Shown here: positions 16,710 to 25,341 of the stretch, in pieces
Layout of the letters: each line of letters opens with the position of its first letter
Numbering within the stretch: position 1 is the stretch's first letter
Notes under the pieces: generated by a model
The model's input: only the letters and a program-made list of their open reading frames with translations
What the model was told of the DNA's origin: nothing
The model's database searches: none
Origin: Beijerinckiaceae bacterium
GTDB taxonomy: Bacteria > Pseudomonadota > Alphaproteobacteria > Rhizobiales > Beijerinckiaceae
Assembly: GCA_019753285.1 (NCBI GenBank)
Contig: JAIELD010000040.1
Coordinates: forward strand, 1 to 42,434
Direction: 5' to 3'
DNA length: 42,434 nucleotides
Translations under genes and position numbers: made by a program

Positions 16710-17120
16710 TCAGCGCTTGACGATCGTATCGATGCCATCGATTTCGGGCAGGGCGATATAGCGCTCGTCCGGCGTGGTGAAGCGAATGCGTGTCTTGCGC
16801 AGGGCATCGACGAGATCGATGCCCCAGCCTTCCAGCAAGCGCCAGGCGGTGATCTCGCCGAGGATCGGGAACGTCTTGTCGCAACCGGGCGCGAAGGCGA
16901 GTTGGTAGCCGCCTATCACCGCCTCGCGCTTGAGCGTGACGCGGCACTTTTTACGGCCCTTCTTGTCCTGGATCTCCCATGCGCCGAAGGTGTCCTTCAG
17001 CATCGAGGGATCGACGCTTTTGAGATCGAGCGGCTTGACCGGCTCGAATTCCGCCGCCACCGATGGTCCTGCTGTGAGGAGCACGAGCGCGAAGGCCGCC
17101 GCAAGATGTCGTATCGTCAT
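16710..17120 (-). CDS. AprI/Inh-type metalloprotease inhibitor domain protein
   Basis: The 136-residue product has a signal peptide (MTIRHLAAAFALVLL, cleavage near SVAAEF at about 24), then an eight-stranded-barrel type domain of the Inh family: FGAWEIQDKKGRKKCRVTL, the paired cysteine in FAPGCDKTFPILGEITAWRL, and a C-terminal FTTPDERYIALPEIDG. The Cys pair would form the family's single disulfide in the periplasm. Relatives inhibit secreted zinc proteases; the Brucella homologue Omp19 is a lipoprotein, but I see no lipobox here. No protease gene is adjacent. The ATG at 17120 is preferred over one at 17153. Confidence 0.8.
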   Translation of the reverse strand: MTIRHLAAAFALVLLTAGPSVAAEFEPVKPLDLKSVDPSMLKDTFGAWEIQDKKGRKKCRVTLKREAVIGGYQLAFAPGCDKTFPILGEITAWRLLEGWGIDLVDALRKTRIRFTTPDERYIALPEIDGIDTIVKR

Positions 17121-17277
17121 TTTGTGTTTGTCCTGTTCGCTCTCGCGCGACATTTAAGCGCCGAACGTCCTGCTTGCAACGCGTGCTTCGACGCTCGAAG
17201 CGGCTTGTCGTGAGGCCAGCGGATTGCGACAGTGACGCGATGGCGAGCGAAGCCTCGATGGGCAGGACCAGCGCAAA

Positions 17278-18777
17278 TTGAACGACCGTATTCTTTCCGT
17301 GGCCGAGATGGTGGCCGCCGATGCCGCAGCGGCCAGTCAAGGCCTTGGCGTCGATTGCCTGATGCTGGCAGCCGGGCGCGCGGTTGCTGAGGCGGCATGT
17401 GGCCGGCTCGAGCGCGGCGCGCGGATCGCCGTCTTGTGCGGCCCCGGCAATAATGGCGGTGACGGCTATGTGGCGGCGCGCATCCTCGCCGAACGCGGAT
17501 TTCCGGTCGGTCTTTACGCCGATGCAGCGCCGACGAAGGACGGCGCGGCAGCGAGGGCACAAGCTGGCTGGAGCGGCGAGACGAGCCCGTTCGACCCTTT
17601 TGATCCGGGCTCGCACAAGTTCGTCATCGACGCGCTTTACGGCGCAGGCCTGTCACGACCGATCGACGGGCCGGCCGCTGCGCTGATCGCGAGGCTGAAC
17701 GCCTCGGGAGTGCCGATCCTATCCGTCGACGTGCCCTCGGGTCTCGATGGAGATACCGGCGCATTTGACGGCCCTTGCGTCAAAGCGGACGAAACAGTCA
17801 CTTTCTTCAGGTTGAAGCCTGGCCATCTGCTCTTGCCGGGGCGCGAGATGTGCGGCCGCGTAACACTCGCCGATATCGGGCTCACCGACGCGCATGTCGA
17901 AGCGCGCGGCGCGGCGCTGCGCAGAAACGGGCCGCATCTATGGCGCCATGCGCTTCCGGCGATCGAAACAGACACGCACAAATATAAGCGCGGCCATTGC
18001 CTCGTGGTGAGCGGCCCGGAGCTTCAGACGGGAGCCTCGCGGCTTGCAGCCATAGCCGCGCTCGGCGCTGGCGCGGGCGCGGTCACCCTTGCCGGCGCGA
18101 CGGATGCGCTGCGTATCCACGCGGCTCACGTGACCGCAATCATGCTGCGCGAAGCCGAGACGCCGGCTGATTTCGCTGCGCTGCTCGAGCGGCCCTTTCG
18201 TTCCGTGGTGATCGGGCCGGCGGCGGGAGCGGGCGAGCCCACGTTCGAACGGATCGAAGCAACGCTTCGTGCCGCAGTGCCGATCGTGATCGACGCAGAC
18301 GGCTTGACGAGCCTCATCGGACGGCTCGAAACGGTCCGCACCCGCAAGGATCGCGACGCGCCGGTTGTGATGACGCCGCATGCAGGCGAGTTCGAAAGGG
18401 TGTTCTACCCCGTGCTGTCCGGTGATGCTGTCTACTCTTCCCTCACCAAGCGCCTCAAAAAGTCGAAGGTCGAGCAGGCCCGCGCTGCCGCCCGAATCAC
18501 TGGCGCCATCATTGTCTTGAAAGGAGCGGACACCGTCATCGCCTCGCCGGACGGACGGGCGGCCATCAACGACAACGCCGGGCCGCAACTCGCGACGGCA
18601 GGGTCGGGTGACGTTCTTGCGGGCCTCATCGGATCGCACCTCGCGCAGGGCATGCCGGGCTTCGAGGCGGCAGCGAGCGCCGTCTGGCTTCACGGCGCGC
18701 TCGGCGCGGCGATCGGCCACGGATTGACAGCGGATCGTCTTGCTGCCTCCGTCGGACCGCTCGAACAATTCATGTGA
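17278..18777 (+). CDS. nnrD: bifunctional NAD(P)H-hydrate epimerase / ADP-dependent dehydratase
   Basis: The 499-residue fusion repairs NADHX and NADPHX, the hydrated, dead forms of the cofactors. The N-terminal half (NnrE, epimerase) has VLCGPGNNGGDGYVAARIL and DVPSGLDGDTG. The C-terminal half (NnrD, dehydratase, ribokinase-like) has HKYKRGHCLVVSG, VIGPAAGAGE, TPHAGEFERV, IVLKGADTVIASPDG and the nucleotide loop TAGSGDVLAGLIG at about 441-453. The start is a TTG at 17278 with AGGA upstream; no ATG fits the N terminus better. It is cytosolic, a stand-alone housekeeping gene divergent from the Inh-like gene. Confidence 0.95.
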   Translation: MNDRILSVAEMVAADAAAASQGLGVDCLMLAAGRAVAEAACGRLERGARIAVLCGPGNNGGDGYVAARILAERGFPVGLYADAAPTKDGAAARAQAGWSGETSPFDPFDPGSHKFVIDALYGAGLSRPIDGPAAALIARLNASGVPILSVDVPSGLDGDTGAFDGPCVKADETVTFFRLKPGHLLLPGREMCGRVTLADIGLTDAHVEARGAALRRNGPHLWRHALPAIETDTHKYKRGHCLVVSGPELQTGASRLAAIAALGAGAGAVTLAGATDALRIHAAHVTAIMLREAETPADFAALLERPFRSVVIGPAAGAGEPTFERIEATLRAAVPIVIDADGLTSLIGRLETVRTRKDRDAPVVMTPHAGEFERVFYPVLSGDAVYSSLTKRLKKSKVEQARAAARITGAIIVLKGADTVIASPDGRAAINDNAGPQLATAGSGDVLAGLIGSHLAQGMPGFEAAASAVWLHGALGAAIGHGLTADRLAASVGPLEQFM

Positions 18778-18782
18778 CACAA

Positions 18783-18799
18783 ACGACTGGTCCAGTCGT
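18783..18799. promoter_or_regulatory. candidate operator upstream of the FAD oxidoreductase gene
   Basis: ACGACTGG-T-CCAGTCGT is an 8-bp perfect inverted repeat around one central base, 46 bases before the start at 18845. The half-site ACTGGTC is the same as in the FadR-like palindrome at 24386-24405, so one FCD-type regulator may read both. A second small dyad, GTTAT-ATG-ATAAC at 18803-18815, follows at once and may hold the -10 region. Confidence 0.5.
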
Positions 18800-18844
18800 C
18801 AGGTTATATGATAACTTGCAACGGAAGGTTTTTGGGACACCAGC

Positions 18845-19972
18845 ATGACGGCGGAACGGACGGATGTCGTGGTCATTGGCGCGGGCGTGGTCGGTCTCGC
18901 CGTCGCGCGGAGGCTCGCGCTCGCCGGGCGTGACGTTCTCGTGCTCGAGACTGAAAACGCGATCGGCACCGGCACATCGTCGCGCAACTCCGAAGTCGTC
19001 CATGCCGGCATCTATTACCCGCCAGCCAGCCTCAAGGCTGCGCTCTGCGTTGCCGGCAAGCAGAAGCTTTATGCATATTGCGCGGAACGCGGCGTGACGG
19101 CGCGCAATGTCGGCAAGCTGCTGGTTGCGACGAGCGAAGTCCAGCTTCCGAAACTCAACGCGATCAAGGAGAACGCGGAGCGGAGCGGGGTCACGGATCT
19201 GCGCTGGATGACGGCGGACGAGGTAAGGGTCATCGAGCCAGAGGTGTTCTGCGTGCGGGCGCTCTTCTCGCCATCCTCCGGTCTCGTCGACAGCCACGCT
19301 TACATGCTGGCCCTGCAGGGCGATCTCGAAAACGCCGGCGGACTGATCGCCTTCGGCGCGCATGTGAAAAGCGGCCGCATCTCGGCCCACGGCGTTGCGA
19401 TCGAGGTCGGTGGCGACGAGCCGATGGAGCTCGATTGCCGGTTGCTGATCAACGCCGCCGGCCTTAACGCCTGCGACGTTGCACGGCGGATCGAGGGGCT
19501 GCCCTCGAGTGCAGTGCCGCGGCAATTCTACGCCAAGGGCAATTATTTCGCGCTCTCCGGCGTCAGATCGCCCTTCCGCCATCTAATTTACCCGATGCCG
19601 GAGCAGGCCGGGCTCGGCGTCCATGCGACGATCGACCTCGGCGGCCAGACGAAGTTCGGCCCTGACGTCGAATGGGTGGAGACGATCGACTATTCGGTCG
19701 ATCCTTCGCGCGGCGAGCAGTTCTATGCCTCGATCCGCAATTACTGGCCCGGCCTGCCCGATGGCTCCTTGACGCCGAGCTATTCCGGCATCCGGCCCAA
19801 GATCGTCGGACCGGGCGTCGAGGCGGCCGACTTCGTGATTTCAGGACCGCGCGAGCATGGCGTCGCAGGGCTCGTCAATCTCTTCGGCATCGAGTCCCCG
19901 GGCCTCACCGCATCGATGGCGATCGCCGAACGGGTGGCCGACGGATCGCTGGCCGATTGCCTCGCCGCATGA
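18845..19972 (+). CDS. FAD-dependent oxidoreductase, L-2-hydroxyglutarate oxidase (LhgO)-like
   Basis: The 375-residue protein opens with the dinucleotide motif [18 protein letters not shown]. The [19 protein letters not shown] block and [21 protein letters not shown] are typical of the LhgO branch of the DAO/GlpD flavoproteins, which oxidise 2-hydroxyacids or secondary amines. C-terminal SGIRPKIVG and [21 protein letters not shown] are also conserved. There is no signal peptide. Its stop overlaps the start of the DUF2891 gene by four bases (ATGA). The substrate is unproven; a product of the neighbouring ureide-like cluster is possible, since the operator half-site is shared. Confidence 0.9.
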   Translation: MTAERTDVVVIGAGVVGLAVARRLALAGRDVLVLETENAIGTGTSSRNSEVVHAGIYYPPASLKAALCVAGKQKLYAYCAERGVTARNVGKLLVATSEVQLPKLNAIKENAERSGVTDLRWMTADEVRVIEPEVFCVRALFSPSSGLVDSHAYMLALQGDLENAGGLIAFGAHVKSGRISAHGVAIEVGGDEPMELDCRLLINAAGLNACDVARRIEGLPSSAVPRQFYAKGNYFALSGVRSPFRHLIYPMPEQAGLGVHATIDLGGQTKFGPDVEWVETIDYSVDPSRGEQFYASIRNYWPGLPDGSLTPSYSGIRPKIVGPGVEAADFVISGPREHGVAGLVNLFGIESPGLTASMAIAERVADGSLADCLAA

Positions 19973-21000
19973 CAGGCCCTGCCGCCGGTCGCGCGGCGCT
20001 CACCCCGGCGCTCGCCGAGCGCTTCGCCCACATCGCGCTCGGGCATGTTCGGCGCGAGTATCCGAACAAGCCTGACCACACGCTGGCAGGCCCGGAGGAT
20101 GCCAGGACGCCGAGCGCGCTGCATCCGGTGTTCTATGGCAGCTTCGACTGGCATTCCTGCGTGCATGGCTACTGGATGCTGGCCCGCCTGCTTCGTCGAT
20201 TTCCCGAAATTGAAAGCGCTTCTCTCATCCGCGCCCTGTTCGACGAGCAGCTGACCGGGGACAAGATAGCGGCCGAATGCCGCTATCTCGACCAGCCCAC
20301 GGCGCGCGGCTTCAAGCGCCCCTATGGCTGGGCCTGGCTGCTGAAGCTTGCCGTCGAGTTGCGGCAGACGGACGATGAGTCCTGGTCGAAAACGCTCGCG
20401 CCGCTTGCCGACCGGTTCGCTCGGCGCTTCGGCGGTTTTCTGCCGCTCGCGACCTATCCAGTCAGGGTCGGCACGCATTTCAACACCGCGTTCGGCCTGC
20501 GCATGGCAGCCGATTATGCAGCTGAGATGCGCGATGCGGACCTTGCTCATCTCATCCGCGAGACAGCCATTCGCTGGTATGGCGGTGATGCGAACTGCCC
20601 CGCCTGGGGCGAGCCGAGCGGCGACGACTTCCTCTCGTCTGCCTTGATCGAGGCTGAATGCATGCGCCGCGTGCTGGAGACTGCTGAGTTTGAGCGATGG
20701 CTCGACCGCTTCCTGCCGTCGATCGCGGAGCGTCAGCCTGCGACGCTGTTTACTCCGGCGACGGTCAGCGATCGGACCGATGGCAAGATCGCCCATCTCG
20801 ACGGCTTGAACCTCAGCCGTGCCTGGTGCTGGCGCGCTCTTGCCGAGGCGCTGCCGGCATCCGATGCGCGGCGCGCCATCATGGAGCAAGCTGCGGAAGG
20901 CCACCTTGCCGCCGGCCTGCCGCATGTGGCCGGCGACTATATGGGTGAGCATTGGCTCGCGACCTATGCCGTGCTCGCCCTCGACGAATGGACCGCGTAA
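19969..21000 (+). CDS. DUF2891 family protein
   Basis: The 343-residue product matches DUF2891: [71 protein letters not shown], and the C-terminal [17 protein letters not shown]. The His, Trp and aromatic-rich blocks suggest a helical (alpha/alpha) barrel with a buried active site, but no reaction is established. The ATG lies inside the stop of the FAD oxidoreductase gene and has no ribosome site of its own, so it depends on coupling. It converges on the PLP enzyme gene six bases later. Confidence 0.85.
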   Translation: MTGPAAGRAALTPALAERFAHIALGHVRREYPNKPDHTLAGPEDARTPSALHPVFYGSFDWHSCVHGYWMLARLLRRFPEIESASLIRALFDEQLTGDKIAAECRYLDQPTARGFKRPYGWAWLLKLAVELRQTDDESWSKTLAPLADRFARRFGGFLPLATYPVRVGTHFNTAFGLRMAADYAAEMRDADLAHLIRETAIRWYGGDANCPAWGEPSGDDFLSSALIEAECMRRVLETAEFERWLDRFLPSIAERQPATLFTPATVSDRTDGKIAHLDGLNLSRAWCWRALAEALPASDARRAIMEQAAEGHLAAGLPHVAGDYMGEHWLATYAVLALDEWTA

Positions 21001-21006
21001 GACCGC

Positions 21007-22272
21007 TCAGTGCGCGTCACCGGTCTTGATCGCCTCGTCCAGCGCGGCGATCAGCCGGTCGACTTCTCCGATCGTGTTGTAGTGGACCATCGAGACGCGG
21101 ATGACGCCGTTTCCATCCGCCAGCCCCAGCCTTTCGATAAGCCGCCGCGAATGGAAATCGCCGAAGCGTATGCCGATCCGATGCGGATCGAGCGCCCTGA
21201 CGAGTTCGGCAGAATCGTGGCCATCCACCTTGAAGGCGATGGTCGGCACGCGGGTCGCGCGGTCCGCGCGGGTCGAGCCGATGACGCGAATGCCGTTCTG
21301 GCCGCGAAGCCAGCCGAGCAGCCGCTCGGACAACGCCTCCTCATGCGCGGCTACCGCGTCGAAGGCGCGCTCGATGGCGGCCCGGTCGCCGGTGCCGCCG
21401 CCAAGCTCGTCGAAATAGTCGACGATGCCGGTGCAGCCCCAGGCAAGCTCGTAATTCGTGTTTCCCGGTTCGAGCTTCATCGGCACTTTGTCGCGGCCGT
21501 AGAAATAGTGGTAGAGCCCGTCCAGTTCCAGCAGATGCTCATACCGGCCCCAGAGCACCGCGAAATGCGGGCCGTATACCTTGTAGAAAGAGAACACGTA
21601 GTAGTCTGCCCCGGACGCCACGACATCCACCGCGCGGTGTGGCGCATAGGCGACCGCATCGACGCAAAGCCGCGCGCCATGGGCATGGACGAGCGCGGCG
21701 ATCTCCGCGATCGGATTGATGACGCCGAGAATGTTCGAGCAATGCGTCACGCAGACGAGCCGCGTACGGGGGCTCATCAACGCCTTGAGATCTGCGAGAT
21801 CGATCGAAACGCTTTCGGGGCGGATCGACCAGATCTTGAAGACGACGCCCCGTTCCTTGAGCATGAGCCACGGCCCGATATTCGATTCATGATCGAAATC
21901 GGTGACGATGACCTCGTCGCCCGGCTGCAATTGGCTTGCCATCGCCGTCGCGAGAAAGCGCATCAGGATGGTCGTCGACGGGCCGAGCACGACCTCCTCC
22001 GGTCTCGTCGCGCCGATGAACCGCGCGATCTTGGCACGCGCCTCAGCGACGCGCGCCGTCGCCTGTTGCGAGACGGCGTAGCTCGCGCCCGTCTGCACGC
22101 TTGTGGTCAGCATGTAATCGGCCACGCGTTCGGCCACGCGACGCAGAACCTGCGAGCCACCCGCATTGTCGAAATACGTCCAGCGCCCGCTTTCGAGCGC
22201 CGGAAACTGGCCTCGAACGAAATCGAGATCGAGAGGGCGGACCTCGCTGTCTGGTTGCGGCATCGCTGTCAT
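21007..22272 (-). CDS. cysteine desulfurase-like class V aminotransferase (VC1184/TIGR01976-like)
   Basis: The 421-residue PLP enzyme has a TYFDNAGGSQVLRRV start block, VVLGPSTTILMRFLA, DFDHESNIGPW, the cofactor Asp205 in LCVDAVAYAPH and the Schiff-base Lys231 in SFYKVYGPH. This set is that of the cysteine-desulfurase-like TIGR01976 group rather than IscS or SufS, since the long catalytic Cys loop of true desulfurases is not evident. The start at 22272 is set by AGGAGA eight bases upstream and overlaps the upstream stop as ATGA. The reaction is unknown; an amino-group or C-N lyase step in the cluster is likely. Confidence 0.85.
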   Translation of the reverse strand: MTAMPQPDSEVRPLDLDFVRGQFPALESGRWTYFDNAGGSQVLRRVAERVADYMLTTSVQTGASYAVSQQATARVAEARAKIARFIGATRPEEVVLGPSTTILMRFLATAMASQLQPGDEVIVTDFDHESNIGPWLMLKERGVVFKIWSIRPESVSIDLADLKALMSPRTRLVCVTHCSNILGVINPIAEIAALVHAHGARLCVDAVAYAPHRAVDVVASGADYYVFSFYKVYGPHFAVLWGRYEHLLELDGLYHYFYGRDKVPMKLEPGNTNYELAWGCTGIVDYFDELGGGTGDRAAIERAFDAVAAHEEALSERLLGWLRGQNGIRVIGSTRADRATRVPTIAFKVDGHDSAELVRALDPHRIGIRFGDFHSRRLIERLGLADGNGVIRVSMVHYNTIGEVDRLIAALDEAIKTGDAH

Positions 22273-22799
22273 GGCTGGTCTCCTGCGCTCGCAAAGATGA
22301 ACGGTTCGATTGAAACGGGTTGCGCCAGCGCATGCGTATCGCAGTCGGCGGGGCTTTTGGTCTCCCACATCAGCATGCCGAATTCGCCCGGCTCCTCGAT
22401 GCTGACGAGCGGGAGATGCCAGACGCCCGGCGCGTAGAGAATGCCCTGCCCGCTCGCCCCCGTGAATGCGCAGAGCGTCGCAAGGTCCGGCTCGCCATTC
22501 GCCGCGGACTGAGCCACGACGATGAGGAAGGAACGGCCGGACATCGGCAGGAAGAGTTGCGATGAAAATCGGTGGCGCTCCAGTATCGCCACCGGCACCG
22601 GCCACTGGGAGGCAGAGATGCGGTAGATCGCCAGCGTCGGCCGCGCGGCCACAGTCTTGTGGGTCAACGCAGCATCCGTGTCGATGCGAACCGCCCGGTT
22701 CTCATTGACGGGAATCTGCCGCCCGGATGCGCCGCTCAGCACCTGTCCGAACGGCGCGAATGCTTCGGCGCTGATGGGATGAGCCCTAATGATCGTCAC
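22269..22799 (-). CDS. allA: ureidoglycolate lyase-like protein
   Basis: The 176-residue cupin-like protein resembles AllA, which splits ureidoglycolate into glyoxylate and urea at the end of purine breakdown. Visible family segments are AFAPFGQVL, ILERHRFSSQLFLPMSGRSF, and ILYAPGVWHLPLVSIEEPGEF. The usual NxGT stretch after residue 30 is here NENRAVR, a small departure. It starts at a GTG that overlaps the permease stop (GTGA), with AAGGGG just upstream, and its own stop overlaps the PLP enzyme start. It is therefore embedded in an importer operon, so the substrate may be a different ureido or carbamoyl compound. Confidence 0.85.
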   Translation of the reverse strand: MTIIRAHPISAEAFAPFGQVLSGASGRQIPVNENRAVRIDTDAALTHKTVAARPTLAIYRISASQWPVPVAILERHRFSSQLFLPMSGRSFLIVVAQSAANGEPDLATLCAFTGASGQGILYAPGVWHLPLVSIEEPGEFGMLMWETKSPADCDTHALAQPVSIEPFIFASAGDQP

Positions 22800-23467
22800 C
22801 GCCGCCCCTTGGACCAATTTCTTTCCATGCGGCTGACGAGCCAGACGAGCGGAAGCAGCATCACCACATAGATGAGCGCCGCCGTCATCAGCGGCGTGGG
22901 GTTTGCCGCAAGCGCCTGGGCCTGCGTTGCCTGCTTCAGGAGATCAGGCATGGCGACGACGGAGGCGAGCGCGGTATCCTTCATCACGTTGATGGCGTTG
23001 GAGGTCGTTGGAGGCACCACGATGACGAGCGCCTGCGGCAGGATGACCTTCATCATGACGAAACTCGGGCGCAATCCGAGCGCCCGCGCGGCCTCGAACT
23101 GCCCGTTCGGCACGGCCTCGATGCCAGCCCGGAAAATCTCGGCGCTGTAGGCACCGGCGACCATCGAGATCGCGCTGGTGGCCGCTGCGAAGGACGAAAG
23201 CCGGATGCCCGCGAAAGGCAGCGCGTAATAAAGCACGATCAGCAGCACGAGGATCGGGATCGCGCGGAAGAGATCGATGTAGAAGATCGCAAGCCAGCGC
23301 CACGGTTTCGGCGCATAGAGCTTGCAGAGCGCGAGGAACAGCCCGATTACGAAACCGAGCAGGATGCTCGTGACGCCAAGCGTGATCGTGGTGCTGAGAC
23401 CCATCAGGATCAGCGGCAGCGTGTCGATGAAGACCTTGCCGTTGAGGAAGGTCTGGAAGATGTCCAT
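22796..23467 (-). CDS. polar amino-acid type ABC transporter permease
   Basis: The 223-residue membrane protein has the EAA loop NGQFEAARALGLRPSFVMMKVI, the FRAIPILVLLIVLYYALPF segment and the TSNAINVMKDTALASVVA block of His/Glu-type permeases. Only one permease gene is present, so it would act as a homodimer or pair with a subunit encoded elsewhere. No ATPase gene is in the cluster. It is coupled to the AllA-like gene downstream. Confidence 0.92.
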   Translation of the reverse strand: MDIFQTFLNGKVFIDTLPLILMGLSTTITLGVTSILLGFVIGLFLALCKLYAPKPWRWLAIFYIDLFRAIPILVLLIVLYYALPFAGIRLSSFAAATSAISMVAGAYSAEIFRAGIEAVPNGQFEAARALGLRPSFVMMKVILPQALVIVVPPTTSNAINVMKDTALASVVAMPDLLKQATQAQALAANPTPLMTAALIYVVMLLPLVWLVSRMERNWSKGRR

Positions 23468-23471
23468 GGGG

Positions 23472-23512
23472 GCCGCCGGAGAGTGAGCGCCCGGGCGCTC
23501 GACCCGGGCGGC
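23472..23512 (-). promoter_or_regulatory. nested stem-loop between binding-protein and permease genes
   Basis: The outer arms GCCGCC (23472-23477) and GGCGGC (23507-23512) enclose a perfect 16-bp palindrome, GAGCGCCCGGGCGCTC, at 23485-23500. The whole lies in the 80-base gap after the binding-protein stop and reaches to within five bases of the permease ATG, so it may sequester that start. The position mirrors the hairpins at 9522-9576. Differential expression is the likely role (inference). Confidence 0.5.
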
Positions 23513-23547
23513 TGCATGGTGTGGGGCGCGACGTCAGGCGCGGATGC

Positions 23548-24339
23548 TCAAAGCTTGGGGATTTCGAGCACCGTCGCGGTCGCCATGCCTGCATCCGGCG
23601 CGGTGCCGAACCAGGTCTTGTGGATCGCAGCCAGCGAACCGTCCTTCTTCATCGCCGTGATGGTGTCGTTGATCTTGGCGAGGATCGGCGCGTTCTTGGC
23701 GGTCATCACCGAATACTGCTCGGTGGTCTTGATCCGCTCGACGACGGCGAATTGCGGCTTGTCCTTCACATAGTATAGCAAGGCCGGAATATCGGAGATG
23801 TAGCCGTCGATGCGCCCCGCCGCGAGATCGAGCATCGCAGGGTTGAGGCCCTCATAGCGCTTGATTTCCTTGATCTTGGCCTCTGCCTGATGCTGCGTCG
23901 CCCACATGTCGCCGGTGGAGGCGGTGTCGACCCCGACGGTCTTTCCGGCAATGCCGGCCAGGTTCGTGATGTTGGAAGCCTTCAGCACCGTCAATGACTG
24001 GTCGCTATCATAATAAGGCTGCGCGAAGGAGACGCTTTCGAGACGCTTCTTGGTGATTGTGATGGAGGAGACGGCGGCGTCGATCTGACCGGACTGGACG
24101 GCGGCGAACAGACCCTGGAAAGGGATGTTGACGAATTCGACCTTCGCGCCGATGCGCTTGCCGACCTCGTTCATCAGATCGATCTCGAAGCCGACGAACT
24201 TGCCGCTCGCGTCCTGGAATTCCCATGGCACGTTGCCAATGTTGGCGCCGACCTTGATCGCCGTCTGGCCATGCGCAGCGCTCATCAGGCCGATGGCCGC
24301 GATCGCCCCAAGCACCGAAGATTTCCACCGTTTCAGCAT
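23548..24339 (-). CDS. family-3 ABC transporter substrate-binding protein
   Basis: The 263-residue periplasmic protein has a signal peptide (cleavage near MSAAHGQT at about residue 24). KVGANIGNVPWEFQDASGKFVGFEIDLMNEV, VQSGQIDAAVSSITIT and KKRLESVSFAQPYYDS are the family-3 binding-site blocks, and LAGKTVGVDTASTG-type wording follows at the hinge. It binds a polar amino acid or similar compound; the Asp of FAQPYYDSD and other ligand residues are too general to name it. AAGGAGA precedes the start by six bases. It is the first gene of the operon controlled by the palindrome at 24386. Confidence 0.92.
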   Translation of the reverse strand: MLKRWKSSVLGAIAAIGLMSAAHGQTAIKVGANIGNVPWEFQDASGKFVGFEIDLMNEVGKRIGAKVEFVNIPFQGLFAAVQSGQIDAAVSSITITKKRLESVSFAQPYYDSDQSLTVLKASNITNLAGIAGKTVGVDTASTGDMWATQHQAEAKIKEIKRYEGLNPAMLDLAAGRIDGYISDIPALLYYVKDKPQFAVVERIKTTEQYSVMTAKNAPILAKINDTITAMKKDGSLAAIHKTWFGTAPDAGMATATVLEIPKL

Positions 24340-24385
24340 CTCGTTCTCCTTTGCGTTGATCGCCGAGCCGCGCTACCATTTGGCA

Positions 24386-24405
24386 TGGTCAGACCGGTCT
24401 GACCA
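24386..24405. promoter_or_regulatory. 20-bp perfect FadR/FCD-type operator palindrome
   Basis: The site TGGTCAGACCGGTCTGACCA is its own reverse complement. It contains two overlapping copies of the GGTC-N-GACC element known from FadR and related FCD regulators, and one flank gives GACCAGTT as in the E. coli FadR consensus. It lies in the 152-base gap between the binding-protein gene (minus) and the FCD regulator gene (plus). On the minus strand it directly follows the -10 box, so a bound repressor would cover the transcription start. Confidence 0.8.
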
Positions 24406-24436
24406 GTTATACTCAACAGATTGGCGAAAGCGTCAA
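24406..24436 (-). promoter_or_regulatory. candidate housekeeping promoter of the binding-protein operon
   Basis: On the minus strand TTGACG at 24431-24436 and TATAAC at 24406-24411 stand 19 bases apart, slightly longer than the ideal 17. Both are five-of-six matches to consensus. The predicted start would fall inside the palindrome 24386-24405. Confidence 0.5.
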
Positions 24437-24491
24437 GCGACTTGATGCAACCACGCGGATCGGCGGCTAGAGTGAAGAAAAATCAGGCAGA

Positions 24492-25226
24492 ATGCGAGAC
24501 ATCGAGCACGTGAGCGGACCGATATTGCCTCATATTTTTGCAGATGGGGTGCAAGCGCGCGCGGCTCCCCAGGTGCCCCAGCTCATCGCCGCCAGGCTGC
24601 AGCAGGCGATCGCCGACGGGCAATTCCCGCCAGGCGCGCAACTGCCTTCGCAACGCGAACTATCCGACACGTTCGGCGTCAGCCGAGCCTCGCTCAGGGA
24701 AGCCGTATCGACGCTCGCCGCGCTCGGCCTCGTCGCCATCAAGCCAGGCCTCGGCGTGTTCGTGACCGCGCCGGAGGATCGGGTGCCGCTCTGGCGGTTC
24801 TCGAACGCTGCCTCGGCGCGGGATGTCTACGAAGCGAGGCTGGCGCTCGAAGGCACGGCCGCGGCGCTGGCCGCCGGGCGCATGAGCGATCTTGCGCTGA
24901 CCGCGATCGCGAGCCTCGTCGACGACCTCGACGCGGCTCTCCAGCGTCAGGATCTCGTCGCCATGACGGTTGCCGACGCCGCGTTCCACGATCTCATCGT
25001 CGACGCTGCAAAGAACCCGGTCATTGCCTCGATGTACCGCTCGGCGCGCGACCTGATGGTCGAGACGCAGCGCGCGCCGATGGCGACGCGCGGCCGTCTC
25101 ACCGAGACGGTCGCCGAGCACAAGGCGATCCTCTCAGCGCTCGAAGCGCGCGATGCACGCCTCGCCGGAGAGACGATGGAGCGCCATATCCGCGGCTCTG
25201 CGCATCGCCTCGGCCTGCCGCTGTAA
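24492..25226 (+). CDS. GntR-family transcriptional regulator with FCD domain
   Basis: The 244-residue regulator has a winged helix at about 28-92 (QLPSQRELSDTFGVSRASLREAV, then IKPGLGVFV) and a C-terminal all-helical FCD domain from about 112 to 235. The metal-site residues of the FCD family are present: Asp162 and His166 (ADAAFHD), His210 (EHKAI) and His232 (ERHIRG). It would bind a carboxylate or amino-acid-like effector through the metal and release or bind DNA in response. It is divergent from the importer operon and the 20-bp palindrome lies between them, so it is very likely the regulator of that operon and of itself. Confidence 0.93.
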   Translation: MRDIEHVSGPILPHIFADGVQARAAPQVPQLIAARLQQAIADGQFPPGAQLPSQRELSDTFGVSRASLREAVSTLAALGLVAIKPGLGVFVTAPEDRVPLWRFSNAASARDVYEARLALEGTAAALAAGRMSDLALTAIASLVDDLDAALQRQDLVAMTVADAAFHDLIVDAAKNPVIASMYRSARDLMVETQRAPMATRGRLTETVAEHKAILSALEARDARLAGETMERHIRGSAHRLGLPL

Positions 25227-25341
25227 AGGCGCGCGCCGTGGTCGCCATTGCCGTGATCGCGATACCGCGGTTTGCATCTTGCATCCGAATGCCGGCGAAT
25301 ACGCCTCTTTAAGACAGCTTCACCTTTACACGGAATGCCTC

